Numbered from the stretch's first letter, positions 17,789 to 26,460 are shown. The stretch is DNA of 64,000 nucleotides from JADGHX01 sp037200125 (GCA_037200125.1 JBBCGS010000002.1:186001-250000); one strand, 5' to 3'. Notes: a model not told the origin generated them from the letters alone. Numbers and translations are program-made.

Positions 17789-19279
17789 ATGAGAATCGAC
17801 TTCCGTGACCTGACGACGGCTATCTCGTCGACGAGGAATATCTCGAGCGGAGCGTTCAGGTTCAAACCTGAAGGGGGTCGCGTCATCGTCGCCTCCAAAA
17901 GCACAGGAACCCACAGAATGACAACGCCATTCCGCAGAATTGGGGACACGCTCGCAAAAGCGAAGGGAGTATACGCAGCCAGTGGCAGAGAGCAGTCCGG
18001 GGAACTCAAGAAAGAGTTCTGTATTGCCGTTAGAAATGCGGTTATTGCTCGCTTCGGCACCTGCGCCGCAAAATTCATCATCGACGCTAAACTCGACCTC
18101 AACAAATGGCCCGATGTGAAGAAGTTCTCAGAGGCCTGGGACAGTTCGAAACAACCGGATTTCATGAATGAGACATCCGCTCGCGTCTTGAATTTCGTGC
18201 ACGAGCAGGTGGACGGCCTCCTCATGCAGTTTCCGGAGTCGAACTATCTGGGTGCTGACAGTCGCGCGGAACTCCTCGCCGACGTGACCATGAAGCTGAC
18301 GTGGCGCCCGGAGTTCAAGAATGGCCAGCTCACGCGTGATCACGCCATTGACGCCGCGCGTGAAATTCTGACGACGCGAATGGCTGAAGAGGTGCGGGAC
18401 GGTGCCCTGACGCAGCTGAAATCAGCCAAACTGGGCGAGAATGTCATCGAGAGCCTTCGTCACGGCTTCAATCCCCAAGCGAACGATAAGCAGATTAGCG
18501 ACGCACGCGATCGCGCCATCGCAGAGTTCGAAGGACGCCTCATGGAGATGAGGGGAGAACCTGTCAGCGCGGTCACGAAGCGGGCCAGTGAACTCCTGAG
18601 CAATGCGATTTTGCCGCAATTGATCGACGATTGCATAAGGGAGCCAGAGGGCGTTAAGCGCCGCGCTCTCGAAGATCATCTGCCATCATCCATGCGCGGC
18701 GCGGTGCTGGACCTTCTGCTGAAGTCTGTCCAACATACGCAGTCCGCGAATTCGCGTGCCGTGCCGAATCGCGATGCATACAGGGAGCTGACGCGACACC
18801 TCTTCCGTGTGATTTTGCCGAATACGCTGGACCGGCTCCAAAGCAGTGTTGATGAGTCGACAATCCGTGCGGTAGTACATACTTTAACCAACTCAGTGTT
18901 CGATGACGGTCCGAAGGATGCGCTGAGGGACCTGTTTACCGATCCCGTCGCAGTTCTTCAATCGGCAATTGCTATTCATGTCGCGCGCGAGGCGCTGAGC
19001 AGGATCCCCGATGAATACCTCAAGGAAGCTGCCGCGAGCGTCGCCGCAATCGGGATTGCAAAGAAGACATTCGATGTCGACACGATCAAGCAAGACGATG
19101 GGACGCTCATGAAACGCTGCGTGAAGCTGGCAGTATTAGTGCAGTTGCGGCTTGGCTCCGTGGATGATTTCAAACCCAAGCTGGGACCGAACCTCGAGGC
19201 ACTCGATGAGTTCAGCATCGATGACCTCAAGAGAAGAGGCAAAGCCATTACCGAACAGAAAAAATGGCTCGAATTCTGA
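17789..19279 (+). CDS. Unknown helical protein, candidate effector
   Basis: I do not recognise this 496-residue protein. It starts at ATG 17789 with AGAGG eleven bases before. The N-terminus (MRIDFRDLTTAISSTRNISS) is Ser/Thr-rich; the remainder looks entirely alpha-helical and soluble, with no catalytic motif, signal peptide or membrane segment. Codon use is visibly less GC-rich than in neighbouring genes (many AAA, GAA, ATT and TTC/TTT choices), which hints at separate acquisition. It is the last gene of the effector-like run and is followed by mobile-element debris. Confidence 0.6.
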   Translation: MRIDFRDLTTAISSTRNISSGAFRFKPEGGRVIVASKSTGTHRMTTPFRRIGDTLAKAKGVYAASGREQSGELKKEFCIAVRNAVIARFGTCAAKFIIDAKLDLNKWPDVKKFSEAWDSSKQPDFMNETSARVLNFVHEQVDGLLMQFPESNYLGADSRAELLADVTMKLTWRPEFKNGQLTRDHAIDAAREILTTRMAEEVRDGALTQLKSAKLGENVIESLRHGFNPQANDKQISDARDRAIAEFEGRLMEMRGEPVSAVTKRASELLSNAILPQLIDDCIREPEGVKRRALEDHLPSSMRGAVLDLLLKSVQHTQSANSRAVPNRDAYRELTRHLFRVILPNTLDRLQSSVDESTIRAVVHTLTNSVFDDGPKDALRDLFTDPVAVLQSAIAIHVAREALSRIPDEYLKEAAASVAAIGIAKKTFDVDTIKQDDGTLMKRCVKLAVLVQLRLGSVDDFKPKLGPNLEALDEFSIDDLKRRGKAITEQKKWLEF

Positions 19280-19380
19280 TCTCCACGCAGAGTGGGTCCG
19301 CACGATGACCGAGGCCGGCCACAGGCCGGCCGATTTGGTCGCGGAGGTTTCCGCCGCATCCAACCCGGCGCGAGGGTTGG

Positions 19381-20265
19381 TCATGGGAAGGCGCGCGCCG
19401 TGAGGCGCGCCCTTGCTCCACTGACGTGATCAGCCCTGGCCTTCTTGGACCTCACCCGGGTCCTTCGCACAACAGCGCGTTGCTCGCCGTCGCCTAGACT
19501 CGCCCCGAAGCGATTCGTTGTCCTCCGCTGCTCGCTTGCGATCATTCCAAGAATCTCGAGCCTCGATTCGATCCCTCGAAGGCTGCAGCCATGTCTCGCG
19601 GCAACTTGCTCCAGGTTCTCCCCGGCCTTGAACGCCGAGATCAAACGCTCTTGCTCCTCGGGCGTCCACGCCTTCCCGAGATTCTTCGGTTGCTGTGCTC
19701 GCCGGCCCGCTCGTGCGGTCCGTTCATCCAGGGCTGAGCAGCCCGCGAGCATTGCTCGCATGGTCTCGGGGTGCTGTAATACCGTCCCCGCCGCGAGGTC
19801 TTCATCTGTGAACGGATCTACGCCGTTCACCAGTCCCTGCAGAATCTGTCGTGCTCGTTGATCTTTCATTCCGCTGCTCTCCTCAAAGAGGCCGATCTCC
19901 ACAATGCGGGTTATGGCTTGCCCCGCGTTCTCTCCAAAAATGATCCGCTCAATTCGCGTACCAGCCAGCTCACAAATCGAGCGCAGGTCCGATGCGCCTG
20001 GCTCGGAGGTGCCTCGAATCCATTTACGCAGCGGGCTCTCTGATCTTTCAATCGCGGCGGCCGTTGCTGTGACACTTCCGTAGGACGCAATCGTCAGTCG
20101 ACGCCGCTCGGGCGCGGCGACTGGCAGGAAGGAAAAGTGTGGCGCCGTGCCCCGGACGGCCGCATCTTCATCGACCTCGTCGGATACGAAAGATGGGTCG
20201 AGAGCCGGTGATGGATCGCGCGCGCGCTCGAGCAACGAGCGCGTAATCGATGACTCGCAAGTCAC
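19381..20265 (-). CDS. DNA-binding protein with HTH and SANT-like domains
   Basis: Probable regulator or mobile-element control protein of 294 residues. Residues 52-112 form a phage-repressor-like helix-turn-helix (ATAAAIERSESPLRKWIRGT, SEPGASDLRSICELAGTRIE). Near residue 190 is a Myb/SANT-like helical unit (KAWTPEEQERLISAFKAGEN, LEQVAARHGCSLRGIESRLE). The C-terminus is Arg-rich. The first 45 residues are disordered and acidic, and the GTG start at 20265 overlaps the divergent ORF start at 20250, so the true start may be further in. Confidence 0.6.
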   Translation of the reverse strand: MTCESSITRSLLERARDPSPALDPSFVSDEVDEDAAVRGTAPHFSFLPVAAPERRRLTIASYGSVTATAAAIERSESPLRKWIRGTSEPGASDLRSICELAGTRIERIIFGENAGQAITRIVEIGLFEESSGMKDQRARQILQGLVNGVDPFTDEDLAAGTVLQHPETMRAMLAGCSALDERTARAGRRAQQPKNLGKAWTPEEQERLISAFKAGENLEQVAARHGCSLRGIESRLEILGMIASEQRRTTNRFGASLGDGEQRAVVRRTRVRSKKARADHVSGARARLTARAFP

Positions 20266-20675
20266 AAGGCGGCGTCTATGCGAAAGGCGCCGACCGCATC
20301 GAGTTCGCCTTCTTTTGCAAGGGCAAGCGCTATCGCCCCACGGTCGTGCGCACGCCCTCCGCCGCCAATCTCCGCCGGGCGCGGCAGCAGCTCGACGATA
20401 TAACGGTCATCGAGCACGTCATGCGCAGCAAACCGCATCCGGAGCAGGGTTATCGCTCAGCGCTGGGCATCCTCAGGCTCAGCAACAAGGCCGGCAAGGA
20501 TCGTCTGGAGCGTGCCTGTGAACGGGCGCTTGCAATCGGCTCGCCGGTGTATCGCACGATCAAGACGATGCTCAAACAGCGCATGGAGACGGCGCCACTG
20601 CCGCAAGCCCCCACGGCGGACAGCGCCGCGCATCTGGGCGCCGCGAACGTGCGCGGGCGTCGCTACTACCACTGA
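20250..20675 (+). pseudogene. Chimera: integrase Arm-type N-terminus joined to IstA C-terminus
   Basis: The first ~50 residues match the Arm DNA-binding segment of tyrosine integrases (GGVYAKGADRIEFAFFCKGK, RYRPTVVRTPSAANLRRARQ). From about residue 60 the sequence is the C-terminus of an IS21-family IstA transposase (HPEQGYRSALGILRLSNKAG, ERACERALAIGSPVYRTIKT, ending NVRGRRYYH). The junction lies near 20400. Neither half can be functional: the integrase lacks its catalytic domain and the transposase lacks its DDE domain. It marks the truncated left side of an IS21 element inserted into, or recombined with, an integrase gene. Confidence 0.75.
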
Positions 20676-20870
20676 AGCTGAAGCGCTTCTGCCGCGTGCG
20701 CGGCAGACCGCGCTTCGGCTTCGCCGCTGTGTCCAGGAAGCGCGATGAAAGCATCCCACGGAAAACCCAGCCCCGCAAAACCACAGGAGAACCCCCCCGT
20801 CCTGAGCATCACCACTGCAGCTGAATCAGCTCGTTGCGAAAATCCGTTGAATACTCGAGGAACACGATCC

Positions 20871-21635
20871 ATGTTGGATGAACAGACTTACCAGAAACTC
20901 ATTGCCATGAAGCTCTTTGGCATGGCCCGCTCGATCAAGGAGCGCCTGGAGCGGCGCGATCACCAGAGCCTGAGCAAAGCCGAGTTCACGGGGCTTCTCG
21001 TCGATGACGAGTGGCTCTACCGGGAAAATCGCAAACTCACCTCGAGGCTGAAGGTGGCGAAGTTCAAGCAGCGTGCCGCTGCCATCGAGAACATCGACTA
21101 CGCAACCGCCCGCGGTCTGCGCAAGGACCAGATCCTGGAGCTGGCGCAGAATCGATGGATCAGCGCTCATCAGAGCCTGCTCATCGTCGGGCCTTCAGGC
21201 TCCGGCAAGAGCTTCCTCGCCCAGGCGTTCGGGCAGCACGCCTGTCGCAGCGGCTTCTCCGTGCAGTACCTGCGCTTGCCGACGCTGCTGTCGCACTTCG
21301 TCCAGGCGCGCGCCCAGGGCATCTACGATCGACTGCTCAAGCGACTCGCCAAGCTCTCCGTCCTCATTGTCGACGACTTCGGTCTGGCCAGCCTCACCGA
21401 TCGGGAAAAGCAGGATCTGCTCGAAGCCATCGAGGAACGCCACGGTACCGGGGCCACCATCCTCACCGCGCAACTTCCCGTGAGCGACTGGCACGAGTAT
21501 CTGGGCGGCGGGCGCATCGCCGATGCCATCCTCGACCGGCTCGTCCACAACGCTCATCGCATCGAGCTCGCTTCCAAAGACTCCATGCGCAAAACCCATC
21601 CCGCCTTGAACCATGGCGGACACTCTGATACCTAG
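20871..21635 (+). CDS. istB: IS21-family IstB-like ATP-binding helper protein
   Basis: AAA+ ATPase that assists IstA in IS21 transposition. The 254-residue product begins MLDEQTYQKLIAMKLFGMAR. It has the N-terminal IstB domain, Walker A LLIVGPSGSGKSFLAQAFGQ, Walker B VLIVDDFGLASLTDREKQDL and the sensor segment ATILTAQLPVSDWHEYLGGG, closing with AILDRLVHNAHRIEL. An ATG-rich upstream extension to 20745 looks untranslated. It appears intact, but its istA partner is only a 3' fragment, so the element is not autonomous. Confidence 0.9.
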   Translation: MLDEQTYQKLIAMKLFGMARSIKERLERRDHQSLSKAEFTGLLVDDEWLYRENRKLTSRLKVAKFKQRAAAIENIDYATARGLRKDQILELAQNRWISAHQSLLIVGPSGSGKSFLAQAFGQHACRSGFSVQYLRLPTLLSHFVQARAQGIYDRLLKRLAKLSVLIVDDFGLASLTDREKQDLLEAIEERHGTGATILTAQLPVSDWHEYLGGGRIADAILDRLVHNAHRIELASKDSMRKTHPALNHGGHSDT

Positions 21636-21700
21636 CTGACCTGCTTGCGTCGCTTCGCTCCGACGCTGTCCGCCATCACCGGATCAGGTGTCCGGCTTGG

Positions 21701-21976
21701 CCGGAATACGCACAGCACGACCGCGCGGAAATGGAAGTGCTGTTCGCGCTGCTCGCCGAGCGCTACGAGCGCAAGAGCGTGATGATCACTTCCAACCTCG
21801 TGTTCTCGAAGTGGGATCAGATCTTCAAGGATCCGATGACAACCGCGGCGGCCATCGATCGGGTGGTTCACCACGCCGTCGTGCTGGAGTTCGCCGGCCC
21901 CAGTGTGCGGGCGGAGATTGCCGAGCAGCGTGCCGCACTGGCAAGGCGCGACGCCGTCGCCCCAGCCTCCACGTGA
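21701..21976 (+). pseudogene. C-terminal fragment of a second, different IstB
   Basis: The frame reads HDRAEMEVLFALLAERYERK, SVMITSNLVFSKWDQIFKDP, then MTTAAAIDRVVHHAVVLEFA: the last third of an IstB of another IS21 subgroup. Everything before (Walker A and B) is missing. The break falls about 65 bases after the preceding istB, so two IS21-type elements have been fused or nested here. Confidence 0.8.
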
Positions 21977-22087
21977 TCGGCACACCTCGGATCAGGCGAA
22001 CCAAGAGATGAAGGAGCTTCTGCCGCCCTTGGCGTCAGACGGCCCTACGGTGAGACCGATAGTGAAGGCGCCAGACCGGCAAGAATG

Positions 22088-22660
22088 AAAGTCGCGACCG
22101 GAAGAAATAGTTGTCGTCAGCCACCCGGGGTTTCTCGAACGGGAGAACGAACTGCGCACGAGAGCCATTCGCGAGCTGGTGCCTGATCATAGGGAGCTTC
22201 TCCAGGATGCACGCGCTCACTGGAGCGGCTGGAGCCCGACGCGGAGGCACAAGGTGCTGGAGAAAATCCTCTCGGCATACTGCGCGGCAATGCACCTGGA
22301 GACACCTCCGATCGAGACGAGGGACCTTAAGAATCCCCGGATCATCGGTCGCTTCCTCAGCAACCGCCCCCCCCCCCCACGGGAATCCTGCTCATCAATC
22401 CGAAGGCCTACGGTGCAGATCAGTTCGAGCTGGTGATGAGTGCGCTGTTTCACGAGCACGCCCACTATCGGCAGCATCGGTTCATGGCAGCTCCGGCCCT
22501 CAGAGGCGCGGAGGCGCGTCAGACTCACTTCTTTACTGTGAATCGCCTTCAGTACACCGGCCTTGAGTCGATCGCTGCCTACGAGGCGCAGCCCATGGAA
22601 GCACACGCATTCCTCACCGGCAGGGCTTCAGTGCGAGAGTTAATGCGGGTCCTCGACATC
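22088..22660 (+). pseudogene. Truncated second copy of the HExxH metallopeptidase gene, frameshifted at C12
   Basis: About 520 bases closely match 17046-17530, including DARAHWSGWSP, ETRDLKNPRIIGRF, the zinc motif HEHAH (22451-22465) and YEAQPMEAHAF. The 5' two thirds are missing, probably cut by IS21-related rearrangement. A run of 12 cytosines (22367-22378) puts the two halves in different frames. A tract of 13 or 10 would restore one frame reading NRPPPP-TGILLINPKAYG. After about 22640 the sequence diverges from the other copy. Expression is doubtful because no start region remains. Confidence 0.75.
22367..22378 (+). repeat. Poly-C tract of 12, slippage-prone
   Basis: Homopolymer of 12 cytosines inside the metallopeptidase copy. 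The paralogue at 17 kb has only a short CCC at the equivalent point, so the tract expanded in this copy. Its length decides the reading frame. Confidence 0.85.
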
Positions 22661-22770
22661 TCGCGTGACCATTCATCCGCCGATGCCCACTCAACGACTA
22701 GCCGAGTTCCTCAATGCGAAGCGCATCGCGCGGGGACGCCACCACCCGTGAGAGAGTTCGCTCCACTGAC

Positions 22771-23148
22771 ATGCTTCACGGAAAGTCGGTGCTGTTACAC
22801 AACTGGCGCTGTCCCGGATGTGGCTTCGACTGGGTGTCCGGCGAAGCACTGGCTGCCTTTTTGCCAACTGTAGGAGCTTTCGAAAAGCTCCGCAGGGCCG
22901 CCGCTTCGGGCGAAGCCCCGACACGATCGCTCAAGTGCCCTACGTGCCGCACCGGGTCCTTCCGCCTCGTCAAGGCGGCTGGTGTAGTGGTTGACGTGTG
23001 TCCCAAGTGTGTCGGCGTCGCGCTCGATCCGGGTGAGCTGCGAACGTTCAAATCGATTCGCCACACTCCCGCTACCCGCGCTATGGATGCTATCGACGTA
23101 GTGTCCGGTGTCGATGCGCTCGCGAGCATTCTGAGTCTGTTCTGCTAG
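22771..23148 (+). CDS. Small zinc-ribbon protein (TFIIB-type)
   Basis: A 125-residue protein if started at ATG 22771. Two CxxC pairs are visible: CPGCGFDW near the N-terminus, and the zf-TFIIB pattern CPTCRTGSF then VVVDVCPKCVGVALDPGELR. Zinc-ribbon proteins of this type occur singly, with no established biochemical role. A short hydrophobic tail ends DALASILSLFC. The ribosome-binding site is weak. It is the last intact-looking gene before the IS66 element. Confidence 0.6.
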   Translation: MLHGKSVLLHNWRCPGCGFDWVSGEALAAFLPTVGAFEKLRRAAASGEAPTRSLKCPTCRTGSFRLVKAAGVVVDVCPKCVGVALDPGELRTFKSIRHTPATRAMDAIDVVSGVDALASILSLFC

Positions 23149-23334
23149 GCAGAGGTTGGCCGCCTCAGCCGACTCGCCCCTATTTCTTCGATCGATCGCG
23201 GCTGATGCGATGCGCATGGGGTCCCCTCTTGGGTGCCTGCGAAGAGACCATTCCAACATTTGTCATGTCTTTGCGCAGAAACCCAACAGTGACTCGGCCC
23301 AGATCCTCGATTTGACCCCAGAAACTCGAGAGTG

Positions 23335-23342
23335 CTTTTCAC
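23335..23342. repeat. Left target-site duplication of the IS66 element
   Basis: CTTTTCAC, identical to 28737-28744. Confidence 0.95.
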
Positions 23343-23364
23343 GTAAGCGTGTGGCCCGTACCCC
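23343..23364. repeat. Left terminal inverted repeat of IS66
   Basis: GTAAGCGTGTGGCCCGTACCCC (start shown by the flanking duplication). It pairs with the complement of 28715-28736, differing at three internal positions. Confidence 0.93.
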
Positions 23365-23382
23365 TTGCGGGACGTGATGGAG

Positions 23383-23658
23383 CTACTTTTGTTGCCGCCG
23401 CTTGATCTCGGGCAACACTTCGTCGATGACGGTGTTTTCCGCGGCCGCCCGAGCCAGCGCGGCATCCAGCCGCTTCAGCAGATCCAGCACGCTTTCCTCA
23501 TCGGGGCTCACCAGTGCAACGCGCGCCTTCTTGCCCACGGCCGCGAGCGCCGCCCGCCGGATCGGCGGGATCTCCCCGATGGTGATCTGCCCGCGAGTGT
23601 CGTTGAGGAACGCCTGGATGTGCTCGAACGTCGGCGCTCGCGAGAACAGCTTGCTCAT
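23383..23658 (-). CDS. Small accessory ORF of the IS66 element
   Basis: A 91-residue protein starting MSKLFSRAPTFEHIQAFLND, with the ATG overlapping the tnpC 3' end (ATGA) and therefore in the IS66 operon. The middle is VGKKARVALVSPDEESVLDL; the C-terminus is helical and basic. It lies inside the inverted repeats. Some IS66 members carry an extra ORF after tnpC and this may be such a gene; its role in transposition is unknown. Confidence 0.7.
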   Translation of the reverse strand: MSKLFSRAPTFEHIQAFLNDTRGQITIGEIPPIRRAALAAVGKKARVALVSPDEESVLDLLKRLDAALARAAAENTVIDEVLPEIKRRQQK

Positions 23659-23891
23659 GCGGCCATCGCCTGCCGGACCTGTTCGGGCTGGTTCAGCTTG
23701 TCGATCACGTTCCACGGCAATAGCTCTTCGATGCGGTTGATCGGATGATCGGCGATGCGCGCCAGCACGTACTCCAGATAGCGCTGCGGATCGATGCCGT
23801 TCAACTTGCAGGTCTCGATGAGACTGTAGGCGATCGCCGCCCGATCACCTCCGGTGTCCGAGCCGAAGAAGAGGTAATTCTTGCGGCCAAC
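23655..23891 (-). pseudogene. tnpC: 3' fragment of IS66 tnpC
   Basis: Encodes the conserved IS66 transposase C-terminus: VGRKNYLFFGSDTGGDRAAI, YSLIETCKLNGIDPQRYLEY and ADHPINRIEELLPWNV. It continues the tnpC 5' part at 26488-27888 on the other side of the inserted recombinase module. The break falls inside the normally continuous motif AERSLRG-x3-GRKN. Confidence 0.88.
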
Positions 23892-23893
23892 CA

Positions 23894-24397
23894 CCATCAC
23901 GCATTCATTCTGCCCATATCGGGCGAGAAGTTGAAGTTCATTACCGCTGGCATCCTTTCTACGGCCGACGCGTACGAGCGCAGTACAGCGAGCAGCGCGC
24001 CGGCGGCCGCATCGTCCATGTTGAGACCGAGCCTGGCGTTGTAACGGCGCTGCCGGACTGGATGTTTGATGCCAGCATCTGCGCCCGTATGATTTTAGGG
24101 GCACCTCGTCTCTCCATCGAGGCCCTGCGGGATTTGCATCGGCTACTCCTGGCACGCGGATTTCAGCGAAGCTGCTGCGGCGATTCTCCCGTCGCAGTCG
24201 CTCAGGAGAGCAACGATGACCGAGCCGCAAAAGATGCGCAAGAGAGTGGCGCCGGCGCCATTGCGCCAGTTCAGCATAGCGTTCGAGTCGACCGGACTGC
24301 TCGGCCTGACGAACGCCGAGCGGATGAAGGTTCTCACCCAGCTGTCGCGACTATTGATGTTGGCGGCGGGCGTGGCAACCGAGGAGCGCGACGATGA
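23894..24397 (+). CDS. Conserved small ORF 1 of the recombinase module
   Basis: An open frame from the left junction reads HYRWHPFYGRRVRAQYSEQR, GGRIVHVETEPGVVTALPDW and LGAPRLSIEALRDLHRLLLA. It looks like the small conserved protein often found two genes upstream of such recombinases; function unknown. No ATG/GTG start is seen near the junction, so the first codons may have been lost on insertion or a rare start is used. The last ~60 codons overlap ORF 2 out of frame and may not be authentic. Confidence 0.5.
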   Translation, partial: PSRIHSAHIGREVEVHYRWHPFYGRRVRAQYSEQRAGGRIVHVETEPGVVTALPDWMFDASICARMILGAPRLSIEALRDLHRLLLARGFQRSCCGDSPVAVAQESNDDRAAKDAQESGAGAIAPVQHSVRVDRTARPDERRADEGSHPAVATIDVGGGRGNRGARR

Positions 24398-24404
24398 GCG
24401 CTGA
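24216..24404 (+). CDS. Conserved small ORF 2 of the recombinase module
   Basis: A 62-residue protein (MTEPQKMRKRVAPAPLRQFS ... LLMLAAGVATEERDDER) with a start preceded by AGGAGAG. Its stop overlaps the recombinase start, so the two are coupled. The conserved pattern of a Leu-rich helix then an acidic tail accompanies this recombinase type; a role as a recombination cofactor is conjecture. Confidence 0.65.
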   Translation: MTEPQKMRKRVAPAPLRQFSIAFESTGLLGLTNAERMKVLTQLSRLLMLAAGVATEERDDER

Positions 24405-26460
24405 GCTGCTACCGGAGGCACTGCTGAAGCGCAAAGCCGTCGTGTATGTGCGCCAGTCGACCCAGACCCAGGTGCAGACGAACCTCGAGAGCCAGCGGCG
24501 ACAATACGACCTGGTTGAAGTAGCCCGGCGATATGGATTTGCCAGCGTCGAAGTGATCGATGACGACCTCGGTCGCTCAGCAAGCGGCAGTGTGGCTCGT
24601 CCCGGCTTCGATCGGCTGGTCGCCACGGTGTGCGCCGGAGAGGTGGGCGCGGTGCTGTGCCTGGATGCTTCGCGGCTCGCCCGCAACGGGCGCGACTGGC
24701 ATCACCTTCTCGAGCTGTGCGGCCTGGTCGGAGCGCGGGTAATTGATTCAGATGGCATCTACGATCCGCATCGACCGAACGACCGGTTGCTGCTCGGTAT
24801 GAAGGGCAGCATCAGCGAGTTCGAGCTCGGCGTGATCCGCGCTCGCATGCTGGATGCCAAGCACGGCAAGGCGCTCCGGGGTGACCTGCGCATCAGCGTG
24901 CCGGTCGGTTATATCTGGCATCGTGAGATGGGCTTGGGTCTCGATCCGAACATGCGGGTACAGGAAGCGGTCCGCATCGTGTTCGCGCGCTTCCGTCAGC
25001 TCGGCAGTGCCCGCCAGGTGTTGCTCTCGCTCACCGCCGAGCAGATGCATTTTCCGCGTCCCTCGGACGGCAAAACGCTCGTGAGCTTTGACTGGACTCC
25101 CATCCGTTATCGCAACGTCATCTCGATATTGAAGAACCCCTTCCATGCCGGCGCGTATGCCTATGGAAAGAGCGAGAAGCGCACCGCGCTCGTCGATGGC
25201 CGTGTGCGCACGACCTACAAGCATCGCAAGCCTTTCCACCGATGGGAGGCTATCATCAAGGATCACCACGAAGGGTACATCGAGTGGGGCGAGTTCGAGC
25301 GCAATCAGAAGTTGCTGGCGGCGAACGCGTACGGGAAAGCAGGTGGGGTCAAATCTGGACGTGGCGGCCGCGCCTTACTGGCCGGGCTTCTGCTCTGCGG
25401 AGGTTGCGGGCGTCGATTGGTGGTCAGCTACTCGGGACACTACTGTCAGCCCGTGTATCGATGCGAGCGGCCCAACCAGATGTTGGCTCGGCCGCGATGT
25501 CTGATGTTCGGAGCCAAGCGCGTAGACACCGCCATCGGGCGCGAGGTGCTGCGCGCTGTCGAGCCAGTAGCCATTGAGGCGGCATTGCACGCCGAGCACA
25601 GGTACATGGAGCAGCAAGGCGAGCAGCGACGCATCGTAGAGTTGGAGTTGCAGCAAGCGCGCTATGAGGCTTCGCTTGCCGAGCGGCGCTACGCCGCCTG
25701 TGACCCGGACAATCGGCTCATCGCCGCGCAACTCGAGAAGAGCTGGGAGGCGAGCTTGCAGCGTGTGCAGGACTGCGAGGCGCGATTGGCGGCCCTCGAG
25801 AGACCGAACCCTGCTCCTCCCATACCGGACTTCACAGGGCTTGCCGAAGACCTGGAAGCTGCGTGGAACGGATCGGGCGTGACCATGCGATCACGCCAGC
25901 AGCTCGCGCGCACACTCATCGCCGATATCGTTGCCGTTTACGACGCGAGCTCGCGCGAGATCGTCCTTACCATTCACTGGCGCGGCGGGCAGCACTCGGA
26001 GCTGCGCGTCCGAAAACCCCGATCCGGCGAACATGAATGTCGCACGTCCGAAGAGGCCGTGGCCGTGATCCGCTCCATGGCTACCCGATGGTCGGACGAG
26101 GAGATCGCCGCGACGCTGAACCGCATGGGGTTGCCGACCGGCCAAGGCAAGACGTGGACTGCTCACCGTGTTGGATCGCTGCGTCGCGTACGCGGGATCC
26201 ATGCATACAAGTCGGCCGAGAAGAGCGGAGAGTGGCTCACGATGTCTGAAGCCGCCGCGACGCTCGGTGTCTCCCATCATCAGATCCGAAGGCTCATCAA
26301 AGAAGGCATTCTTGCCGCCGATCAGGTCGTTCCCGACGCTCCGTATCAAATCCGTGCGAGCGATCTGCACACTGAGCGCGTCAGCACGGCTCTCGCGCGA
26401 AAAGGTCGCCCGTGTCGGGTGATCTTTGAAAATCAAACATCAATTTTTTCAGATACTTGA
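24394..26460 (+). CDS. Large serine recombinase
   Basis: Site-specific DNA recombinase of 688 residues. The resolvase domain starts AVVYVRQSTQTQVQTNLESQ with the catalytic Ser at residue 22 and includes LCLDASRLARNGRDWHHLLE and GSISEFELGVIRARMLDAKH. The recombinase domain follows (LKNPFHAGAYAYGK), then a zinc ribbon (LLLCGGCGRRLVVSY with a later C-R-x-C), a coiled-coil-like Glu/Arg-rich segment near residues 400-470, and a C-terminal excisionase-like HTH (LTMSEAAATLGVSHHQIRRL). All parts are intact. It is coupled to ORF 2 by an 11-base overlap. It probably catalysed the insertion of this module into tnpC. Confidence 0.93.
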   Translation: MSAELLPEALLKRKAVVYVRQSTQTQVQTNLESQRRQYDLVEVARRYGFASVEVIDDDLGRSASGSVARPGFDRLVATVCAGEVGAVLCLDASRLARNGRDWHHLLELCGLVGARVIDSDGIYDPHRPNDRLLLGMKGSISEFELGVIRARMLDAKHGKALRGDLRISVPVGYIWHREMGLGLDPNMRVQEAVRIVFARFRQLGSARQVLLSLTAEQMHFPRPSDGKTLVSFDWTPIRYRNVISILKNPFHAGAYAYGKSEKRTALVDGRVRTTYKHRKPFHRWEAIIKDHHEGYIEWGEFERNQKLLAANAYGKAGGVKSGRGGRALLAGLLLCGGCGRRLVVSYSGHYCQPVYRCERPNQMLARPRCLMFGAKRVDTAIGREVLRAVEPVAIEAALHAEHRYMEQQGEQRRIVELELQQARYEASLAERRYAACDPDNRLIAAQLEKSWEASLQRVQDCEARLAALERPNPAPPIPDFTGLAEDLEAAWNGSGVTMRSRQQLARTLIADIVAVYDASSREIVLTIHWRGGQHSELRVRKPRSGEHECRTSEEAVAVIRSMATRWSDEEIAATLNRMGLPTGQGKTWTAHRVGSLRRVRGIHAYKSAEKSGEWLTMSEAAATLGVSHHQIRRLIKEGILAADQVVPDAPYQIRASDLHTERVSTALARKGRPCRVIFENQTSIFSDT

